Source: Demequina gelatinilytica (GTDB lineage Bacteria > Actinomycetota > Actinomycetes > Actinomycetales > Demequinaceae). Taken from it: DNA of 64,000 bases. Both the position numbers and the translations under genes were made by a program. Positions 1 to 10,145 of this stretch are shown piece by piece (positions within the stretch are counted from its first letter, which is position 1; each line of letters starts with the position of its first letter). The notes below the pieces were generated by a model, which did no database searches, had not been told where the DNA came from, and saw nothing but the letters and a program-made list of their open reading frames with translations. Location: contig NZ_BBLV01000001.1 of the NCBI RefSeq assembly GCF_000971115.1, positions 62,001 to 126,000 of the forward strand. The letters run 5' to 3'.

Positions 1-1
1 G

Positions 2-139
2 ATCGCCGCGGCCAACTTCGACGAGACCGGCTCGACCAAGCTGGGCACCAAGCTGCTCGACCACAGCTTCTTCGTGCCGATGGCGATCCTCTCCTTCACT
101 ACAGTCGTGGTCGGCGCGCTCATCGGCGCATTCTTCTGA
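2..139 (+). CDS. C-terminal fragment of a DcuA/DcuB-type C4-dicarboxylate transporter
   Basis: The window opens inside this gene; 45 codons and the TGA stop remain. The tail reads FDETGSTKLG, then LLDHSFFVP, then a hydrophobic helix ending GALIGAFF. This pattern (D-[ED]-T-G-[ST]-T, then the NHSF/DHSF motif, then a last membrane segment) is how DcuA/DcuB anaerobic dicarboxylate antiporters end, as I remember the family. They exchange fumarate, malate, aspartate or succinate across the inner membrane. The next gene starts 29 bases downstream on the same strand, so both may share a transcript. Only the last helix is visible, so the family call rests on a short match. Confidence 0.6.
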   Translation: MAAANFDETGSTKLGTKLLDHSFFVPMAILSFTTVVVGALIGAFF

Positions 140-168
140 CCCGCATCCGCACGGAAAGGCGTTCACCC

Positions 169-1515
169 ATGCCCGCAACGTCCATGGCCGCGAAGGTCCA
201 TGACCTCATGCCCGGCGTCATCGAGGACCTCAAGGAGCTCATCTCGATCCCGTCGATCGCGTTCCCCGGCTACCCCGAGGAGCCCGTGCACGCGATGGCG
301 CAGCGCACGCTCGAGCTGGTCCAGGAGGCCGGCTTCGCGGATGCGCGCCTCATGGACGTGCCATGGGGCTACCCGCCCATCTACGGCGAGATCGCAGGTC
401 CTCCCGGCTCCCCGGTGGTGGTGCTGTACGCGCACTACGACGTGCAGCCCGCCGCCGTCTCGCAGGGATGGACCACCGAGCCGTTCATGCCCACCGTGAA
501 GGACGACGGCCGCATCTACGGCCGCGGCGCCGCCGACGACAAGTCCGGCATCGCGACCCACCTGGGCACGCTGCGCGCGTTCGACGGGCAGCCGCCGGTC
601 ACGCTCCGCCTGATCCTCGAGGGCATGGAGGAGACCGAGAGCAACCTCGAGGAGTTCGTCGAGGCGCACCCGGAGCTGTTCCAGTGCGACCTCTTCGTGG
701 TCTGCGACATGGGCAACCTGGTCGCCGGCGAGCCGGTGCTGACCACGGCGCTCCGCGGCGACGTGTCCTGCACCGTGACGGTGCGCACGCTCGACCACCC
801 GCTGCACTCCGGAGTCTTCGGCGGCGCCGCCCCCGACGCCATGATGGCGCTCGCGCGCCTGCTGTCCTCGCTGGTGGACGATGCGGGCGAGGTCGCGGTC
901 GAGGGCGTCACCACGGGCACGTGGGAGGGCGCGGTGCAGAGCGAGGAGAGCTTCCGCGACGGCGCTCCCCTGCTCGACGGCGTCTCGCTCATCGGCACGG
1001 GGACCATCTCGGACCGGTTGTGGGCCAAGCCGTCGATCAACGCGATCGGTGTCGACATCACGTCGATCAAGGACTCCTCCAACGTGATCCACCCGGCCGC
1101 GAGCGCGAAGATCTCCATGCGCATCGTCCCCGGATCCAACCCCGAGGCGGAGCTCGACGCCCTGGTCGCGCACCTCGAGACCCACGCGCCGTGGGGCGCG
1201 CAGGTCGAGGTCAAGCGCGTCAAGGCCGCTCCGGCGTTCCTGGTGCCCGGCGGCGGCACGGCCGTCGCGGCGGCGCGCGAGGCGATGACGGAGGCCTTCG
1301 GGATGGAGGTCAGCGAGGTCGGGTCGGGCGGCTCCATCCCGCTGCTCCAGACCCTGCGCGAGGCCTGCCCGGCGGCGGAGTTCGCGCTCTGGGGGCCGGA
1401 GGACATGGATAAGTCGCGCATCCACGCGTCCGACGAGAGCGTCGACCCCGCGGAGATCGAGCGCATGGTGCTCGCGCAGGCGCTTCTGCTCGAGAAGCTC
1501 GGCGCGCAGGGCTGA
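169..1515 (+). CDS. M20-family metallodipeptidase
   Basis: A 448-residue zinc peptidase of the M20 dipeptidase type (Cys-Gly dipeptidase/carnosinase-like), expected to split dipeptides in the cytoplasm. Metal-site motifs are all present: YAHYDVQP with His near 89 and Asp near 91, GRGAADDKSG with the bridging Asp near 123-124, and the Glu pair in EGMEETES near 154. A lid domain follows (TLDHPLHSGVFGG) before the C-terminal catalytic part. The ATG at 169 has a GGAAAGG ribosome site 7-8 bases upstream. The gene follows a dicarboxylate transporter, so peptide or amino-acid salvage is plausible, but the substrate is not readable from the sequence. Confidence 0.88.
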   Translation: MPATSMAAKVHDLMPGVIEDLKELISIPSIAFPGYPEEPVHAMAQRTLELVQEAGFADARLMDVPWGYPPIYGEIAGPPGSPVVVLYAHYDVQPAAVSQGWTTEPFMPTVKDDGRIYGRGAADDKSGIATHLGTLRAFDGQPPVTLRLILEGMEETESNLEEFVEAHPELFQCDLFVVCDMGNLVAGEPVLTTALRGDVSCTVTVRTLDHPLHSGVFGGAAPDAMMALARLLSSLVDDAGEVAVEGVTTGTWEGAVQSEESFRDGAPLLDGVSLIGTGTISDRLWAKPSINAIGVDITSIKDSSNVIHPAASAKISMRIVPGSNPEAELDALVAHLETHAPWGAQVEVKRVKAAPAFLVPGGGTAVAAAREAMTEAFGMEVSEVGSGGSIPLLQTLREACPAAEFALWGPEDMDKSRIHASDESVDPAEIERMVLAQALLLEKLGAQG

Positions 1516-1532
1516 GCCGCGCAGGGCTGAGC
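1503..1532 (+). repeat. Exact 15-bp tandem duplication across a stop codon
   Basis: The unit CGCGCAGGGCTGAGC occurs twice back to back (1503-1517 and 1518-1532). The first copy contains the TGA of the M20 dipeptidase; the second repeats the same Gln-Gly-stop reading just outside the gene. It looks like a slippage duplication with no effect on the protein. Confidence 0.85.
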
Positions 1533-1546
1533 CGCGCCGCGCCCCG

Positions 1547-2356
1547 TCAGCTCGCGAGACGCCGCACCATCGCTTCGTAGACCCCGTCGCCCAGCCAGCG
1601 TCGCACCGCCATGGCCGGGCGCGCGAGATAACCCTTGACGTAGCGGCGCCTGGGCCGCGGCGCGGTGGCGGCCTCCGCGAACACCTCTCCGAGCACGGCG
1701 GCCGGCGTGGCCCTGTCGCGGCCATCGCCGCCGCTCGCGACCATGGACGCCACCATCGCCCGGTACGGGCCGTCCGCGAAGTCCGCGAGCCGTCCGCTCA
1801 TGCGCGGGCCCCACTCGCTCCGGACGCTGCCCGGCTCGACGACGACCACGTCGATCCCGAACGGCGCGAGCTCGTAGCGCAGGCAGTCGGACCAACCCTC
1901 GAGCGCGTGCTTGGAGGCGTGGTACCACGCGCCCATCGGCGTGTAGATCCTGCCGCCCATCGACGAGATGTTGACGATCCTCCCCGTGCCGCGCTCCCGC
2001 ATGTGCGGCAGCACCAGCTGCGTGAGGCGGGCGAGACCGAAGAGGTTGACGTCGAACTGGCGACGCGCCTCCTCGAGGGGCACCTCCTCGACGGGCCCGT
2101 ACAGCCCGTAGCCGGCGTTGTTGACAAGGACATCGATGCGACCGGACTCGTCGAGCACCGTGGCGACAGCGCGCGTGCAGTCCTCGTCGCTCGTGACGTC
2201 GAGCTCGAGCGGGACGATGCCGTGCGGCCGCAGCGCCTCGAGCAGGTCGGTGCGGCGCGCGGCGGCGTAGACCGTATGACCGTCGGCGGCGAGCCGGAGG
2301 GCCGCCTCGCGGCCCATGCCGGACGAGGCGCCGGTGATGAGGATGACAAGCGGCAA
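1547..2356 (-). CDS. Short-chain dehydrogenase/reductase
   Basis: A 269-residue classical SDR, an NAD(P)-dependent oxidoreductase. The cofactor motif TGASSGMG is at residues 8-15, NNAG at about 85, and the catalytic YHASK (Tyr-x3-Lys) near 155, preceded by the Ser of ISSMGG. The C-terminal third is longer than in the minimal SDR and basic (PRPRRRYVKGYLARP), resembling retinol-dehydrogenase-like or steroid-type SDRs. It converges on the dipeptidase gene. The substrate cannot be predicted, and there is no pathway partner nearby. Confidence 0.85.
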   Translation of the reverse strand: MPLVILITGASSGMGREAALRLAADGHTVYAAARRTDLLEALRPHGIVPLELDVTSDEDCTRAVATVLDESGRIDVLVNNAGYGLYGPVEEVPLEEARRQFDVNLFGLARLTQLVLPHMRERGTGRIVNISSMGGRIYTPMGAWYHASKHALEGWSDCLRYELAPFGIDVVVVEPGSVRSEWGPRMSGRLADFADGPYRAMVASMVASGGDGRDRATPAAVLGEVFAEAATAPRPRRRYVKGYLARPAMAVRRWLGDGVYEAMVRRLAS

Positions 2357-2405
2357 GGGACGCTCCTTCGTGGGGACTGCTCCGAGGCTACGGGCACGGC
2401 ACCGC

Positions 2406-4487
2406 TCAGGCGCCGACCTGCTCAGGGTCGAGCTCCACGCGCCGCAGCGTCTGGGCGTTGGCCGCGACGACGATGGTCGACAGGCTCATCGCGATCGCCG
2501 CGACCGCGGGAGGCATGGTGAGGCCTGCCCACTGGAAGGCGCCCGCCGCGACCGGGATCGCGACCACGTTGTAGGCGGTGGCCCAGACGAGGTTCTGGCG
2601 CATCTTGCGATAGCTCGCATGCGACAGCGTGATCACGCTCGCGACCGCGCGCGGATCCGAGCCCGCGAGCACGACGCCCGCGGCCTCCATCGCCACGTCG
2701 GTACCGGCACCGATCGCGAGGCCCACATCCGCGCGGGCGAGCGCGGGCGCATCGTTCACGCCGTCGCCCACCATCGCCACCTTCCTGCCACGGGACTGGA
2801 GATCGCCCACAGCCTTGTCCTTGTCGTCGGGGAGGACCTCCGCGAAGACGTCGTCGATGCCCAGCTCGCCCGCCACCGCATCGGCCACGGCCTGCGAGTC
2901 GCCCGTGATGAGCGCGACGTCGATACCGCGCGCGTGCAGCGCCTCGACGGCCTGGCGGGACTCGTCCCGCACGGGGTCCGTCGCGGTGAACGCACCGACC
3001 GCCTGGCCGTCGACCACGACGTGCAGGACGGCGCCGCCCTTCTCGCGCCACCCGGCGGCCGCATCGTCCAGGCCCGAGGAGGCCTCGATGCCGAGCTCCT
3101 CAAGCAGCGCCGGCCCGCCGACGGCGACGTCGCTGCCGTCGACGTGCGCGCGGACGCCCTTGCCCGGGATGGTCTCGACGTCATCCGCGGACGGGACATC
3201 GAGCCCCCTGTCCTGGGCGGCGGCGACCACGGAGCGCCCGATCGGGTGCTCGGAGTCGGACTCGGCCGCTGCGGCGAGGGCGAGCATGCGGTCCTCGTCC
3301 CAGCCGTCGATCGTCGCAGCCTCGGTCAGCCGGTGCGAGCCCTCGGTGAGGGTGCCGGTCTTGTCGAACAGCACCGTGTCGACGGTGCGCATCGCCTCGA
3401 GCGCCGCGGTGTCCTTGACCAGGATCCCCTGCTTGGCGCTGCTCGACGTGGCGATCGCGATGACCAGCGGGATCGCGAGGCCCAGCGCATGCGGGCACGC
3501 GATCACCAGGACGGACACCGCCGCGCTGAGCCCCTGCGCGGGATCGCCGATGGCGGCGTGGATCGCGAAGGTGAGCGCGGCCGCCCCCAGCGCGATCCAG
3601 AACAGCCACGCGGCCGCGCGATCGGCCAGCCGGCGGGTGCCGGAGCGGCTGCTCTGCGCGTCCTGGACCATGCGCTGGATGCCCGCGAGCGCGGTGTCGT
3701 CGCCCGTCGCGGTGATCTCGACCCGGAGCGATCCGTCCGTCGCGACGGTTCCGGCGACCACGCGGTCGCCCTCGTGCTTCGCGACGGGTGCGGACTCGCC
3801 CGTGATCATCGACTCGTCCACGCTGGCGTCGCCCCGGACGATGCTGCCGTCGGCCGGGATCCGGCCGCCCGGACGGACCACCACGGTGTCGCCCTGCTCG
3901 AGGTCGCCGATGCTCACATGCTCGGTCCCGCCGTCTCCGGTGACGCGTTCCGCATCGTCCGGCAGGAGCTCGGCCAAAGCGGCGAGCGCGCCCTGCGCCT
4001 GCCCCACGGCCTTCATCTCCTGCCAATGGCCGAGCAGCATCACCACGATCAGCGCGGCGAGCTCCCACCAGAAGCTGAGGTCGCCGATGCCGAGCGTCGC
4101 CGCCGCGGACGCCAGGAACGCGACCGTGATCGCGAGGCTGATGAGCGTCATCATGCCCGGCTTGCGGACGCTGATCTCGTCGCGCCAGGCCATGCTGAGG
4201 AACGGCCAGCCGCCCCACGCGAAGATCACCGTGCCCAGCAGCGGTGGGATCCACGCGCTGCCCGGAAGGTCGTAGCCGAGCCAGCCCTCGACCATCTCGC
4301 TGGTCGCGATCACGGGGACCGCGAGGACCAGGTTCCACCAGAACAGGCGCTTGAAGACCATCGCGTGGCCACTGTGGTCGGTGCCGTGGTGGGCGTGGTC
4401 GTCGTGCTGGTGCTGGTCGTGGTGCTGGTGCTGGTCGTCGCGCTGAGCGGGCTCGTCGTGAGCCATCGTCGCGTGATCGTGAGCCAT
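2406..4487 (-). CDS. CopB-type (P1B) heavy-metal-translocating P-type ATPase
   Basis: A 693-residue metal-exporting ATPase. The first 45 residues are strongly His/Asp-rich (repeated DQHQH and HAHH), a metal-binding tail in place of a CXXC domain. The intramembrane ion motif is CPH (Cys near 331), the mark of the CopB/P1B-3 subgroup rather than CPC. The TGES actuator motif, the DKTGT phosphorylation site (Asp near 375) and the GDGVNDAP hinge are all intact. The start was set at 4487 because a near-perfect AAGGAGGT lies 4 bases upstream; an in-frame ATG at 4535 falls inside the promoter. Copper or silver export is likely from the family and from the CueR-like promoter upstream. No chaperone or regulator is adjacent. 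Confidence 0.9.
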   Translation of the reverse strand: MAHDHATMAHDEPAQRDDQHQHHDQHQHDDHAHHGTDHSGHAMVFKRLFWWNLVLAVPVIATSEMVEGWLGYDLPGSAWIPPLLGTVIFAWGGWPFLSMAWRDEISVRKPGMMTLISLAITVAFLASAAATLGIGDLSFWWELAALIVVMLLGHWQEMKAVGQAQGALAALAELLPDDAERVTGDGGTEHVSIGDLEQGDTVVVRPGGRIPADGSIVRGDASVDESMITGESAPVAKHEGDRVVAGTVATDGSLRVEITATGDDTALAGIQRMVQDAQSSRSGTRRLADRAAAWLFWIALGAAALTFAIHAAIGDPAQGLSAAVSVLVIACPHALGLAIPLVIAIATSSSAKQGILVKDTAALEAMRTVDTVLFDKTGTLTEGSHRLTEAATIDGWDEDRMLALAAAAESDSEHPIGRSVVAAAQDRGLDVPSADDVETIPGKGVRAHVDGSDVAVGGPALLEELGIEASSGLDDAAAGWREKGGAVLHVVVDGQAVGAFTATDPVRDESRQAVEALHARGIDVALITGDSQAVADAVAGELGIDDVFAEVLPDDKDKAVGDLQSRGRKVAMVGDGVNDAPALARADVGLAIGAGTDVAMEAAGVVLAGSDPRAVASVITLSHASYRKMRQNLVWATAYNVVAIPVAAGAFQWAGLTMPPAVAAIAMSLSTIVVAANAQTLRRVELDPEQVGA

Positions 4488-4520
4488 GGGGACCTCCTTG
4501 GGAGTGGCAACAACTCTCGA

Positions 4521-4551
4521 CGCTATTCCTTCCACTCGACTGGAAGGTCAA
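4521..4551 (-). promoter_or_regulatory. CueR/MerR-type promoter-operator of the metal ATPase gene
   Basis: On the minus strand a -35 TTGACC (4546-4551) is followed by a 19-base spacer and a -10 ATAGCG (4521-4526). The spacer holds an inverted repeat CCTTCCA-N6-TGGAAGG on the plus strand (4528-4547). A 19-base spacer filled by a CCTTCC dyad is the layout of copper-responsive MerR-family promoters such as E. coli copA. The start codon lies 34 bases downstream of the -10 box. No MerR-family gene is present in the window. Confidence 0.8.
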
Positions 4552-4715
4552 GGCCCGTGCCGGCAAGGTCGACGGCGGCGGGACCGGGGAGGCGACCGCC
4601 CGCCCACCCGCATCCACGGGGCGATGTCCACAGGCCCTGTCGCACGCGCAATTTCCACATCTACCTGGGAGGATGATCGGCGCGCGATGTCAGACCCTCG
4701 TGGTGGGATGGAGCC

Positions 4716-6230
4716 ATGGACATCCCGAACCTGTTCGATGCGGACCCGGGCGCCGACCCGGCGGTCGGCTCGTTCCGGCGCGCATGCCTGGACGCACGCG
4801 CGGCGGTGGGGACCATGCGCGGGCTCGCATCCTCGGGCGGAGCGGCGGACGTGGTGAAGCGCCTGGGGGATGCGGCGCAGCTGGCTCGCGAGGTGGACAT
4901 GGTGCTCGCCCGCACCGCCCACGACATCGCGATCCGGTCCGATGTCCCCGGCGGCGGGCTCGCGAAGCATCACGGCTACCGCAGCGCCGCGGACCTGGTG
5001 GCGGCCGCGATGGGCACCACGCGCGCCGAAGCGTGGCGCCTGCTCGAGGTGGGACGCACGCTGGAGGAGATGGAAGGGGGCAAGCCTGACGACGGGTCCG
5101 ACGATCCCGAAGGCGGGGCCGGGGACGGCCGGGACGCCGCTCCCGACAGCCCCGAGGGGAACCCGCCGCCTGCCCCTCCGCCGGAACCGCCGACGCCGAG
5201 GCCCGCCGCGTCCCGCTATCCGGCCGTCGCGGCGGCGCTGCTCCAGGGCGAGATCTCAGCGGATTGCGGCGCCCAGATCATCACCATGCTCGATTCGCTT
5301 GCCGAGGGAGTACCCGAGGAGGCGAAGCGGGTCGCGGCCTCACAGCTGGTCGAGAGGGCTCTCGGGCTGGATGCGACGCGTTTCGCCAGGATCGTGGCCC
5401 GCTTCAGGGCTGCCCTCGACATCGAGCAGCACGAACGCAACCTTGCCCGCATGCGCCGCGCACGCCACCTCCGCATGTGGGAGAACCGCGCCGGGATGCT
5501 GGTGATCAACGGCGAGCTCGACCCCGAGACGGCCGCGCCGGTGCGCGCGGCGCTCGATGCGCTGGTCGGCGATGCGATGCGCGCCAGCCGCGCCAACCCG
5601 GGCGTCGATGAGCGCACCACCGATCAGATGCGCGCGGACGCGCTCGCCGACCTCGCCCGACACGCGCTGGGCTGCGAGTCCACCACGCCCCTGCTCGGCT
5701 CCACCACGGTCGTGGTGCGTGTCAGCGAGACCGACCTCAGGACCGGAGCGGGCCTCGGCGAGGTCGATGGATGCAGCCAACCCGTCGACATCGCGACCGC
5801 GCGTCGGCTTGCCGCCACCGCCTTCGTCGTCCCCGCCGTCCTGGGCTCCAAGAGCGAGCTTCTCGACCTCGGCCGCCGCACCTACCCCTTCACTCGCGCC
5901 CAGCGCATCGCGCTGGGCGAGCGGGACGGCGGTTGCGCCTTCTGCGGCGTCCCACCCGCCTGGTGCGAGGCCCATCACCTCCAGTTCTGGTCCCGAGGCG
6001 GCCGCACGGACCTGTCGAACGGCGCGCTCCTGTGCTCCCACTGCCATCACGTCATCCACGACCAAGGCTGGACCGTCCGCGCCACCGACACCGAGATCTG
6101 GTTCATCCCGCCCAGCAGCGTCGATCCGGCGCGCGTGCCCCGCCAAGGCGGACGCGCTCGCTTCGGGCCGCCACGCGCCTGGCGGCCCCGTCGCGGTGAG
6201 CCCCCGAGCGCGAGACCCGACGCCGCCTGA
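4716..6230 (+). CDS. DUF222/HNH endonuclease domain protein
   Basis: A 504-residue protein of the actinobacterial DUF222-HNH family, usually present in many copies per genome. Residues 1-110 and 180-370 are the alpha-helical DUF222 region, split by a Pro/Gly/Asp-rich insert at about 120-165. The HNH nuclease motif sits near residues 405-450: CAFCG, then EAHH, SNGALLCSHCHH, with four zinc cysteines and the catalytic His. The C-terminus is a short Arg/Pro-rich tail. Its natural role is unknown; such genes are suspected mobile or self-propagating elements, but no flanking repeats are visible. The start at 4716 has a GGATGG upstream. Confidence 0.9.
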   Translation: MDIPNLFDADPGADPAVGSFRRACLDARAAVGTMRGLASSGGAADVVKRLGDAAQLAREVDMVLARTAHDIAIRSDVPGGGLAKHHGYRSAADLVAAAMGTTRAEAWRLLEVGRTLEEMEGGKPDDGSDDPEGGAGDGRDAAPDSPEGNPPPAPPPEPPTPRPAASRYPAVAAALLQGEISADCGAQIITMLDSLAEGVPEEAKRVAASQLVERALGLDATRFARIVARFRAALDIEQHERNLARMRRARHLRMWENRAGMLVINGELDPETAAPVRAALDALVGDAMRASRANPGVDERTTDQMRADALADLARHALGCESTTPLLGSTTVVVRVSETDLRTGAGLGEVDGCSQPVDIATARRLAATAFVVPAVLGSKSELLDLGRRTYPFTRAQRIALGERDGGCAFCGVPPAWCEAHHLQFWSRGGRTDLSNGALLCSHCHHVIHDQGWTVRATDTEIWFIPPSSVDPARVPRQGGRARFGPPRAWRPRRGEPPSARPDAA

Positions 6231-6417
6231 CCCGGGACGTGGCGGCCCCCGCGGCGCGAAGCATGCCGTTCGCGCGGAGCAGGCGGCGCGGCAGTCGGCC
6301 CGCGGCGTGTCCTCGCCATGGCCGGGGTGGTCGGTCCCGCCAGCGTGGTGCGCACCGTCGCCGCGACTGCGTGATGGCCGCTCGGCCGGCAGCGCCGTAC
6401 CGTGCGTGGCTTCGCGG

Positions 6418-7077
6418 CTAGGGCATCTCCGGGAGCACGAACCGCCAGCCCTCGGCAAGGCGCTCGGAGACCACCTCGATCACGGCGTCGACGGTGCCCG
6501 AACGGTTGCCGCCGCCGTCGTGCAGCAGCACCAGCTCGCCCGGCACCATCGCGAGCCGGAGCCGCGAGGCGAGCACGGCCGGGTCCTGCTCGACCCAGTC
6601 CTCGACCGTGTTGACCACGTCGAGCGGCTGCATCCCGAGCCGCACCGCCACGGGCGCCGTCACACCCCACGCGCCGTTGGGCGCGCGCCAGTAGGGCACG
6701 GGGACCTCGTCGCCGACCACCGACTCGATGATCGCGAGGTTCTTGAGCATGTCGTCGCGCACCGAGAGCGCGTCCCACTCCCCCATCGCCTCGTAGGAGG
6801 TGGAGTGGTTGCAGAGCACGTGGCCGTCGGCGACGATGCGGCGCAGCACCTCGGCGCCGGAAGGGATCGGGGTCCCGTCTCCGCCTTCGCCCGCGGGGCG
6901 CAGGATCTCGGAGCCGATCACCGCGAAGACGGCGCGGATCCCGCGCGACTTGAGGAAGTCGAGCAGGCGGATCGTGTCGAGGCCGTTGGGGCCGTCGTCG
7001 AAGGTCAGCGCGCAGGCGGGGCCGGACAGCGCGAGACCCCCGCTCGCGACGCGGCGAACGGGGGTCTTGCTGAGCAT
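6418..7077 (-). CDS. Polysaccharide deacetylase (NodB-like)
   Basis: A 219-residue carbohydrate esterase 4 protein. The metal/catalytic motif TFDDGP appears at residues 25-30, then HST near 97 (second metal motif), RAPNG (motif 3), and LLHDGGGNR near the C-terminus (motif 5). These are the residues used to remove acetyl groups from peptidoglycan or another N-acetylated glycan. There is no signal peptide or membrane anchor at the chosen start, which is odd for a wall enzyme; export would need a non-standard route, or the start is wrong. It lies 24 bases after gatB and may be read from the same transcript. The 187 bases between it and the convergent HNH gene hold nothing I can identify. Confidence 0.82.
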   Translation of the reverse strand: MLSKTPVRRVASGGLALSGPACALTFDDGPNGLDTIRLLDFLKSRGIRAVFAVIGSEILRPAGEGGDGTPIPSGAEVLRRIVADGHVLCNHSTSYEAMGEWDALSVRDDMLKNLAIIESVVGDEVPVPYWRAPNGAWGVTAPVAVRLGMQPLDVVNTVEDWVEQDPAVLASRLRLAMVPGELVLLHDGGGNRSGTVDAVIEVVSERLAEGWRFVLPEMP

Positions 7078-7101
7078 GGCTCGTTCCCTTCGGCGGTGCC
7101 G

Positions 7102-8619
7102 TCAGGCCTCGACGCCGGCGCGCTGCAGGATGATCTCCCGCACGCGACCCGCATCGGCCTGGCCGCGCGTCGCCTTCATGACCGCTCCGACGATCGCGCC
7201 GGCGGCCTGGACCTTGCCGTCCTGGATCTTGGCGAGGACGTCGGGCTGGGCCGCGAGGGCCTCGTCGACGGCCTTCTCGAGCGCCGAGTCGTCGGAGACG
7301 ACCTCGAGGCCACGCGAGGCGACCACCTCGGCGGGCGATCCCTCTCCCGCGAGGACACCCTCGAGAGCCTGGCGCGCGAGCTTGTCGTTGATCCTGCCCG
7401 AGTCGACCAGCCCCTGGAGCTCGGCGATCGCGGCAGGCGTCAGCGGCAGCGCCGTCAGCGCGACCTCACGGTCGTTCGCCACGCGCGACAGCTCGCCCAT
7501 CCACCACTTGCGCGCAGCCTGGGGCGTGGTGCCCGCGGCGACCGTGTCCGCGATGAGGACCAGGGCGTCGGCGGCGACCACGTCGCGCATCTCGAGGTCG
7601 GAGAAGCCCCACTCCTCGCGCAGGCGCGCGCGCATCTTGGCGGGATGCTCGGGGATGGTCCCGCGGAGCTCCTCGACCCACTCGCGCGACGGCTGCACCG
7701 GAAGCAGGTCCGGCTCCGGGAAGTAGCGGTAGTCCTCCGCCTCCTCCTTGGATCGGCCCGGCGTGGTCGACGAGGTGTCCTCGTGCCAGTGACGGGTCTC
7801 CTGCACCACCGGCTGGCCGGCGAGCAGCAGCGACGCCTGGCGGGCTGCCTCGAAGTGCACGGCGCGCTCGATCGCGCGGAGCGAGTTGACGTTCTTGGTC
7901 TCGGAGCGCTTGCCGAAGGGGACATCATCCTGCGACTCGCCCGCGACCGCCTTGGGGCGCAGGGACAGGTTGACGTCGGCACGCACCGAGCCCTGCTCCA
8001 TGCGGCCGTCCGAGATCCCTAGGGCCCGCACGATGTCACGGATGGTCGCGACGTAGGCGCGCGCCACCTCGGCGGTGCGGTCGCCCATGCCCGTGATGGG
8101 CTTGGTGACGATCTCCACGAGCGGCACTCCGCCGCGGTTGTAGTCGACCAGCGAGTAGTCGGCGCCCTGGATGCCGCCCGAGCCACCCACGTGGGTGTTC
8201 TTGCCGGCGTCCTCCTCCATGTGCGCGCGCTCGATGGCGACGGTCACCACGGTGCCGTCGTCGAGGACCACGTCCAGCGAGCCCTCGTAGCAGGTGGGCT
8301 CGTCGTACTGCGAGATCTGGTAGTCCTTCGACAGGTCCGGGTAGAAGTAGTTCTTCCGGGCGAAGCGCGAGGACTCGCGGATCGAGCAGCCCAGGGCGAG
8401 GCCCAGACGGATCGCCGACTCGACGGCCTTCTGGTTGGTCACCGGCATGGCGCCCGGGAGGCCGAGGCACACCGGGCAGACCTGCGTGTTGGGCTCGGCG
8501 CCGAACTCGTTGGCGCAGCCGCAGAACATCTTGGTCCTGGTGTTGAGCTCGACGTGGACCTCGATACCGAAGACCGGGTCGAACTCCTCCATCGCCTGCT
8601 CGTAGGTCATGGCGCTCAC
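7102..8619 (-). CDS. gatB: Glutamyl-tRNA(Gln)/aspartyl-tRNA(Asn) amidotransferase subunit B
   Basis: This 505-residue subunit binds misacylated tRNA and activates the Glu or Asp for amidation. The N-terminal signature [18 protein letters not shown] and [10 protein letters not shown] is followed by the cradle domain and the C-terminal YqeY-like helical tail. GTG at 8619 is preferred because GGAGGT lies 6 bases upstream and it overlaps the gatA stop as GTGA; the ATG at 8610 is 15 bases from that site. It is the last gene of gatC-gatA-gatB. Presence of the complex implies that Gln-tRNA and/or Asn-tRNA is made by transamidation. Confidence 0.95.
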   Translation of the reverse strand: MSAMTYEQAMEEFDPVFGIEVHVELNTRTKMFCGCANEFGAEPNTQVCPVCLGLPGAMPVTNQKAVESAIRLGLALGCSIRESSRFARKNYFYPDLSKDYQISQYDEPTCYEGSLDVVLDDGTVVTVAIERAHMEEDAGKNTHVGGSGGIQGADYSLVDYNRGGVPLVEIVTKPITGMGDRTAEVARAYVATIRDIVRALGISDGRMEQGSVRADVNLSLRPKAVAGESQDDVPFGKRSETKNVNSLRAIERAVHFEAARQASLLLAGQPVVQETRHWHEDTSSTTPGRSKEEAEDYRYFPEPDLLPVQPSREWVEELRGTIPEHPAKMRARLREEWGFSDLEMRDVVAADALVLIADTVAAGTTPQAARKWWMGELSRVANDREVALTALPLTPAAIAELQGLVDSGRINDKLARQALEGVLAGEGSPAEVVASRGLEVVSDDSALEKAVDEALAAQPDVLAKIQDGKVQAAGAIVGAVMKATRGQADAGRVREIILQRAGVEA

Positions 8620-10145
8620 GACGCCACCTCCAGCTCCGGGGCCTGCGCGGACAGCGGGCCGCCCCATTCGGCGGTCAGCGACGCCTCGAGGGCGGCGCCG
8701 ATGCGGTACAGACGGGCGTCCTCGTGGGCCGGCGCCAGGATCTGGAAGCCGACCGGCAGGCCGTCCTCGGGCGCGAGGCCCGACGGCAGCGACATGCCGG
8801 GGATGCCCGCGAGGTTCGCGGGGATGGTCGCGATGTCGTTGAGGTACATCGCCAGGGGGTCGTCGATCCGCTCGCCGATCTTGAACGGCGTGGTCGGAGT
8901 CGTGGGCGACACGAGCACGTCGCACTGCGCGAACGCGGCGTCGAAGTCGCGCTGGACCAGCGTGCGCACCTTCTGCGCCGAGCCGTAGTAGGCGTCGTAG
9001 TAGCCCGCCGACAGCGCATAGGTGCCGAGGATGATGCGTCGCTTGACCTCGTCGCCGAAGCCCTCGGCCCGGGTCGCGAGCATCGTCTTCTCGACAGTGG
9101 GCTTCTCGACGCGGAGACCGAAGCGCACCGAGTCGAACTTCGCGAGGTTGGACGACGCCTCCGAGGGGAGGATCACGTAGTACGCGGCGAGCGCGTACTC
9201 GAAGGACGGGCAGGAGACCTCGACGATCTCGGCGCCCATGGCGCGCAGCTTGTCGAGCGACTCCTCGAAGCGCTGCGTGACGCCGGCCTGGTAGCCGCCG
9301 TCCGCGCCGCTCAGCTCGCGGACCACACCGACCTTCACGCCGGTGAGGTCCATCTGCGCGCCTTCGAGGGCGGCCTCGACGACGGCCGGGACGGGCTCGT
9401 CCAGCGACGTGGCGTCCATCTCGTCGTGGCCGCCCATGACCTCGTGAAGCAGCGCGGTGTCGAGCACCGTGCGGCCGCAGGGGCCCAGCTGGTCGAGCGA
9501 GGAGGCGAGCGCGATCGCGCCGAAGCGCGAGACGCCGCCGTAGGTCGGCTTCACGCCCACGGTCGCGGTGACCGATGCGGGCTGACGGATCGAGCCGCCG
9601 GTGTCCGAGCCGATGGTGAGGGGCGCCTCGAAGGCCGCGAGCGCCGCGGCCGAGCCGCCGCCCGAGCCGCCGGGGATGCGGTCGAGGTCCCACGGGTTGC
9701 GCGTCGGGCCGTAGCCGGAGTGCTCGGTCGAGGAGCCCATCGCGAACTCGTCCATGTTGGTCTTGCCCAGGATCGGCATGCGCGCCTCACGGACGCGGCG
9801 GGTCACCGTCGCGTCGTACGGCGGGATCCAGCCCTCGAGGATGCGCGAGCCGGCGGTCGTGGGCAGGCCCTTGGTGACCAGGACGTCCTTGATGCCGATC
9901 GGCACGCCCGCCAGGCGAGGCAGCTCCACGCCCGCGGCGCGGTCCGCGTCGACGGCGCGCGCCGTCTCGAGCGCGCCCTCGGCGTCGATGTGGAGGAACG
10001 CGTGGACGCTGTTCGACTCCACGGTGCCGTCCACGGCGGCGATGCGGTCGAGGTGCGCCTGCACCAGCTCCACGGAGGTGACCTCGCCGGCGGCGAGGGC
10101 GTCGGCCATCTGGGCGGCCGTCTTCCGAGTCCAGTCGATAGCCAT
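8616..10145 (-). CDS. gatA: Glutamyl-tRNA(Gln) amidotransferase subunit A
   Basis: A 509-residue glutaminase subunit of the amidase-signature family that liberates ammonia from glutamine for GatB. The Ser-cisSer-Lys triad is visible: the Lys in [10 protein letters not shown], the Gly/Ser stretch [13 protein letters not shown], and the Ser of [11 protein letters not shown]. The ATG overlaps the gatC stop (TGATG), with a GGGAGGAGG site just upstream inside gatC. Length and order are normal for actinobacteria. Confidence 0.96.
   Translation of the reverse strand: MAIDWTRKTAAQMADALAAGEVTSVELVQAHLDRIAAVDGTVESNSVHAFLHIDAEGALETARAVDADRAAGVELPRLAGVPIGIKDVLVTKGLPTTAGSRILEGWIPPYDATVTRRVREARMPILGKTNMDEFAMGSSTEHSGYGPTRNPWDLDRIPGGSGGGSAAALAAFEAPLTIGSDTGGSIRQPASVTATVGVKPTYGGVSRFGAIALASSLDQLGPCGRTVLDTALLHEVMGGHDEMDATSLDEPVPAVVEAALEGAQMDLTGVKVGVVRELSGADGGYQAGVTQRFEESLDKLRAMGAEIVEVSCPSFEYALAAYYVILPSEASSNLAKFDSVRFGLRVEKPTVEKTMLATRAEGFGDEVKRRIILGTYALSAGYYDAYYGSAQKVRTLVQRDFDAAFAQCDVLVSPTTPTTPFKIGERIDDPLAMYLNDIATIPANLAGIPGMSLPSGLAPEDGLPVGFQILAPAHEDARLYRIGAALEASLTAEWGGPLSAQAPELEVAS

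Noticed and set aside
4488..4535. Extended N-terminus for the metal ATPase from the ATG at 4535
   Set aside because: That start would lie within the predicted -10 region, and a strong ribosome site points to the ATG at 4487.
2316..4676. A 786-codon open frame on the plus strand opposite the metal ATPase
   Set aside because: It is antisense to a clear P-type ATPase, has Arg/Asp/His-rich low-complexity content and no domain; long shadow frames are expected at this GC content.
6231..6417. Possible small gene or RNA between the HNH and deacetylase genes
   Set aside because: No ribosome site, promoter, hairpin or conserved reading was visible.
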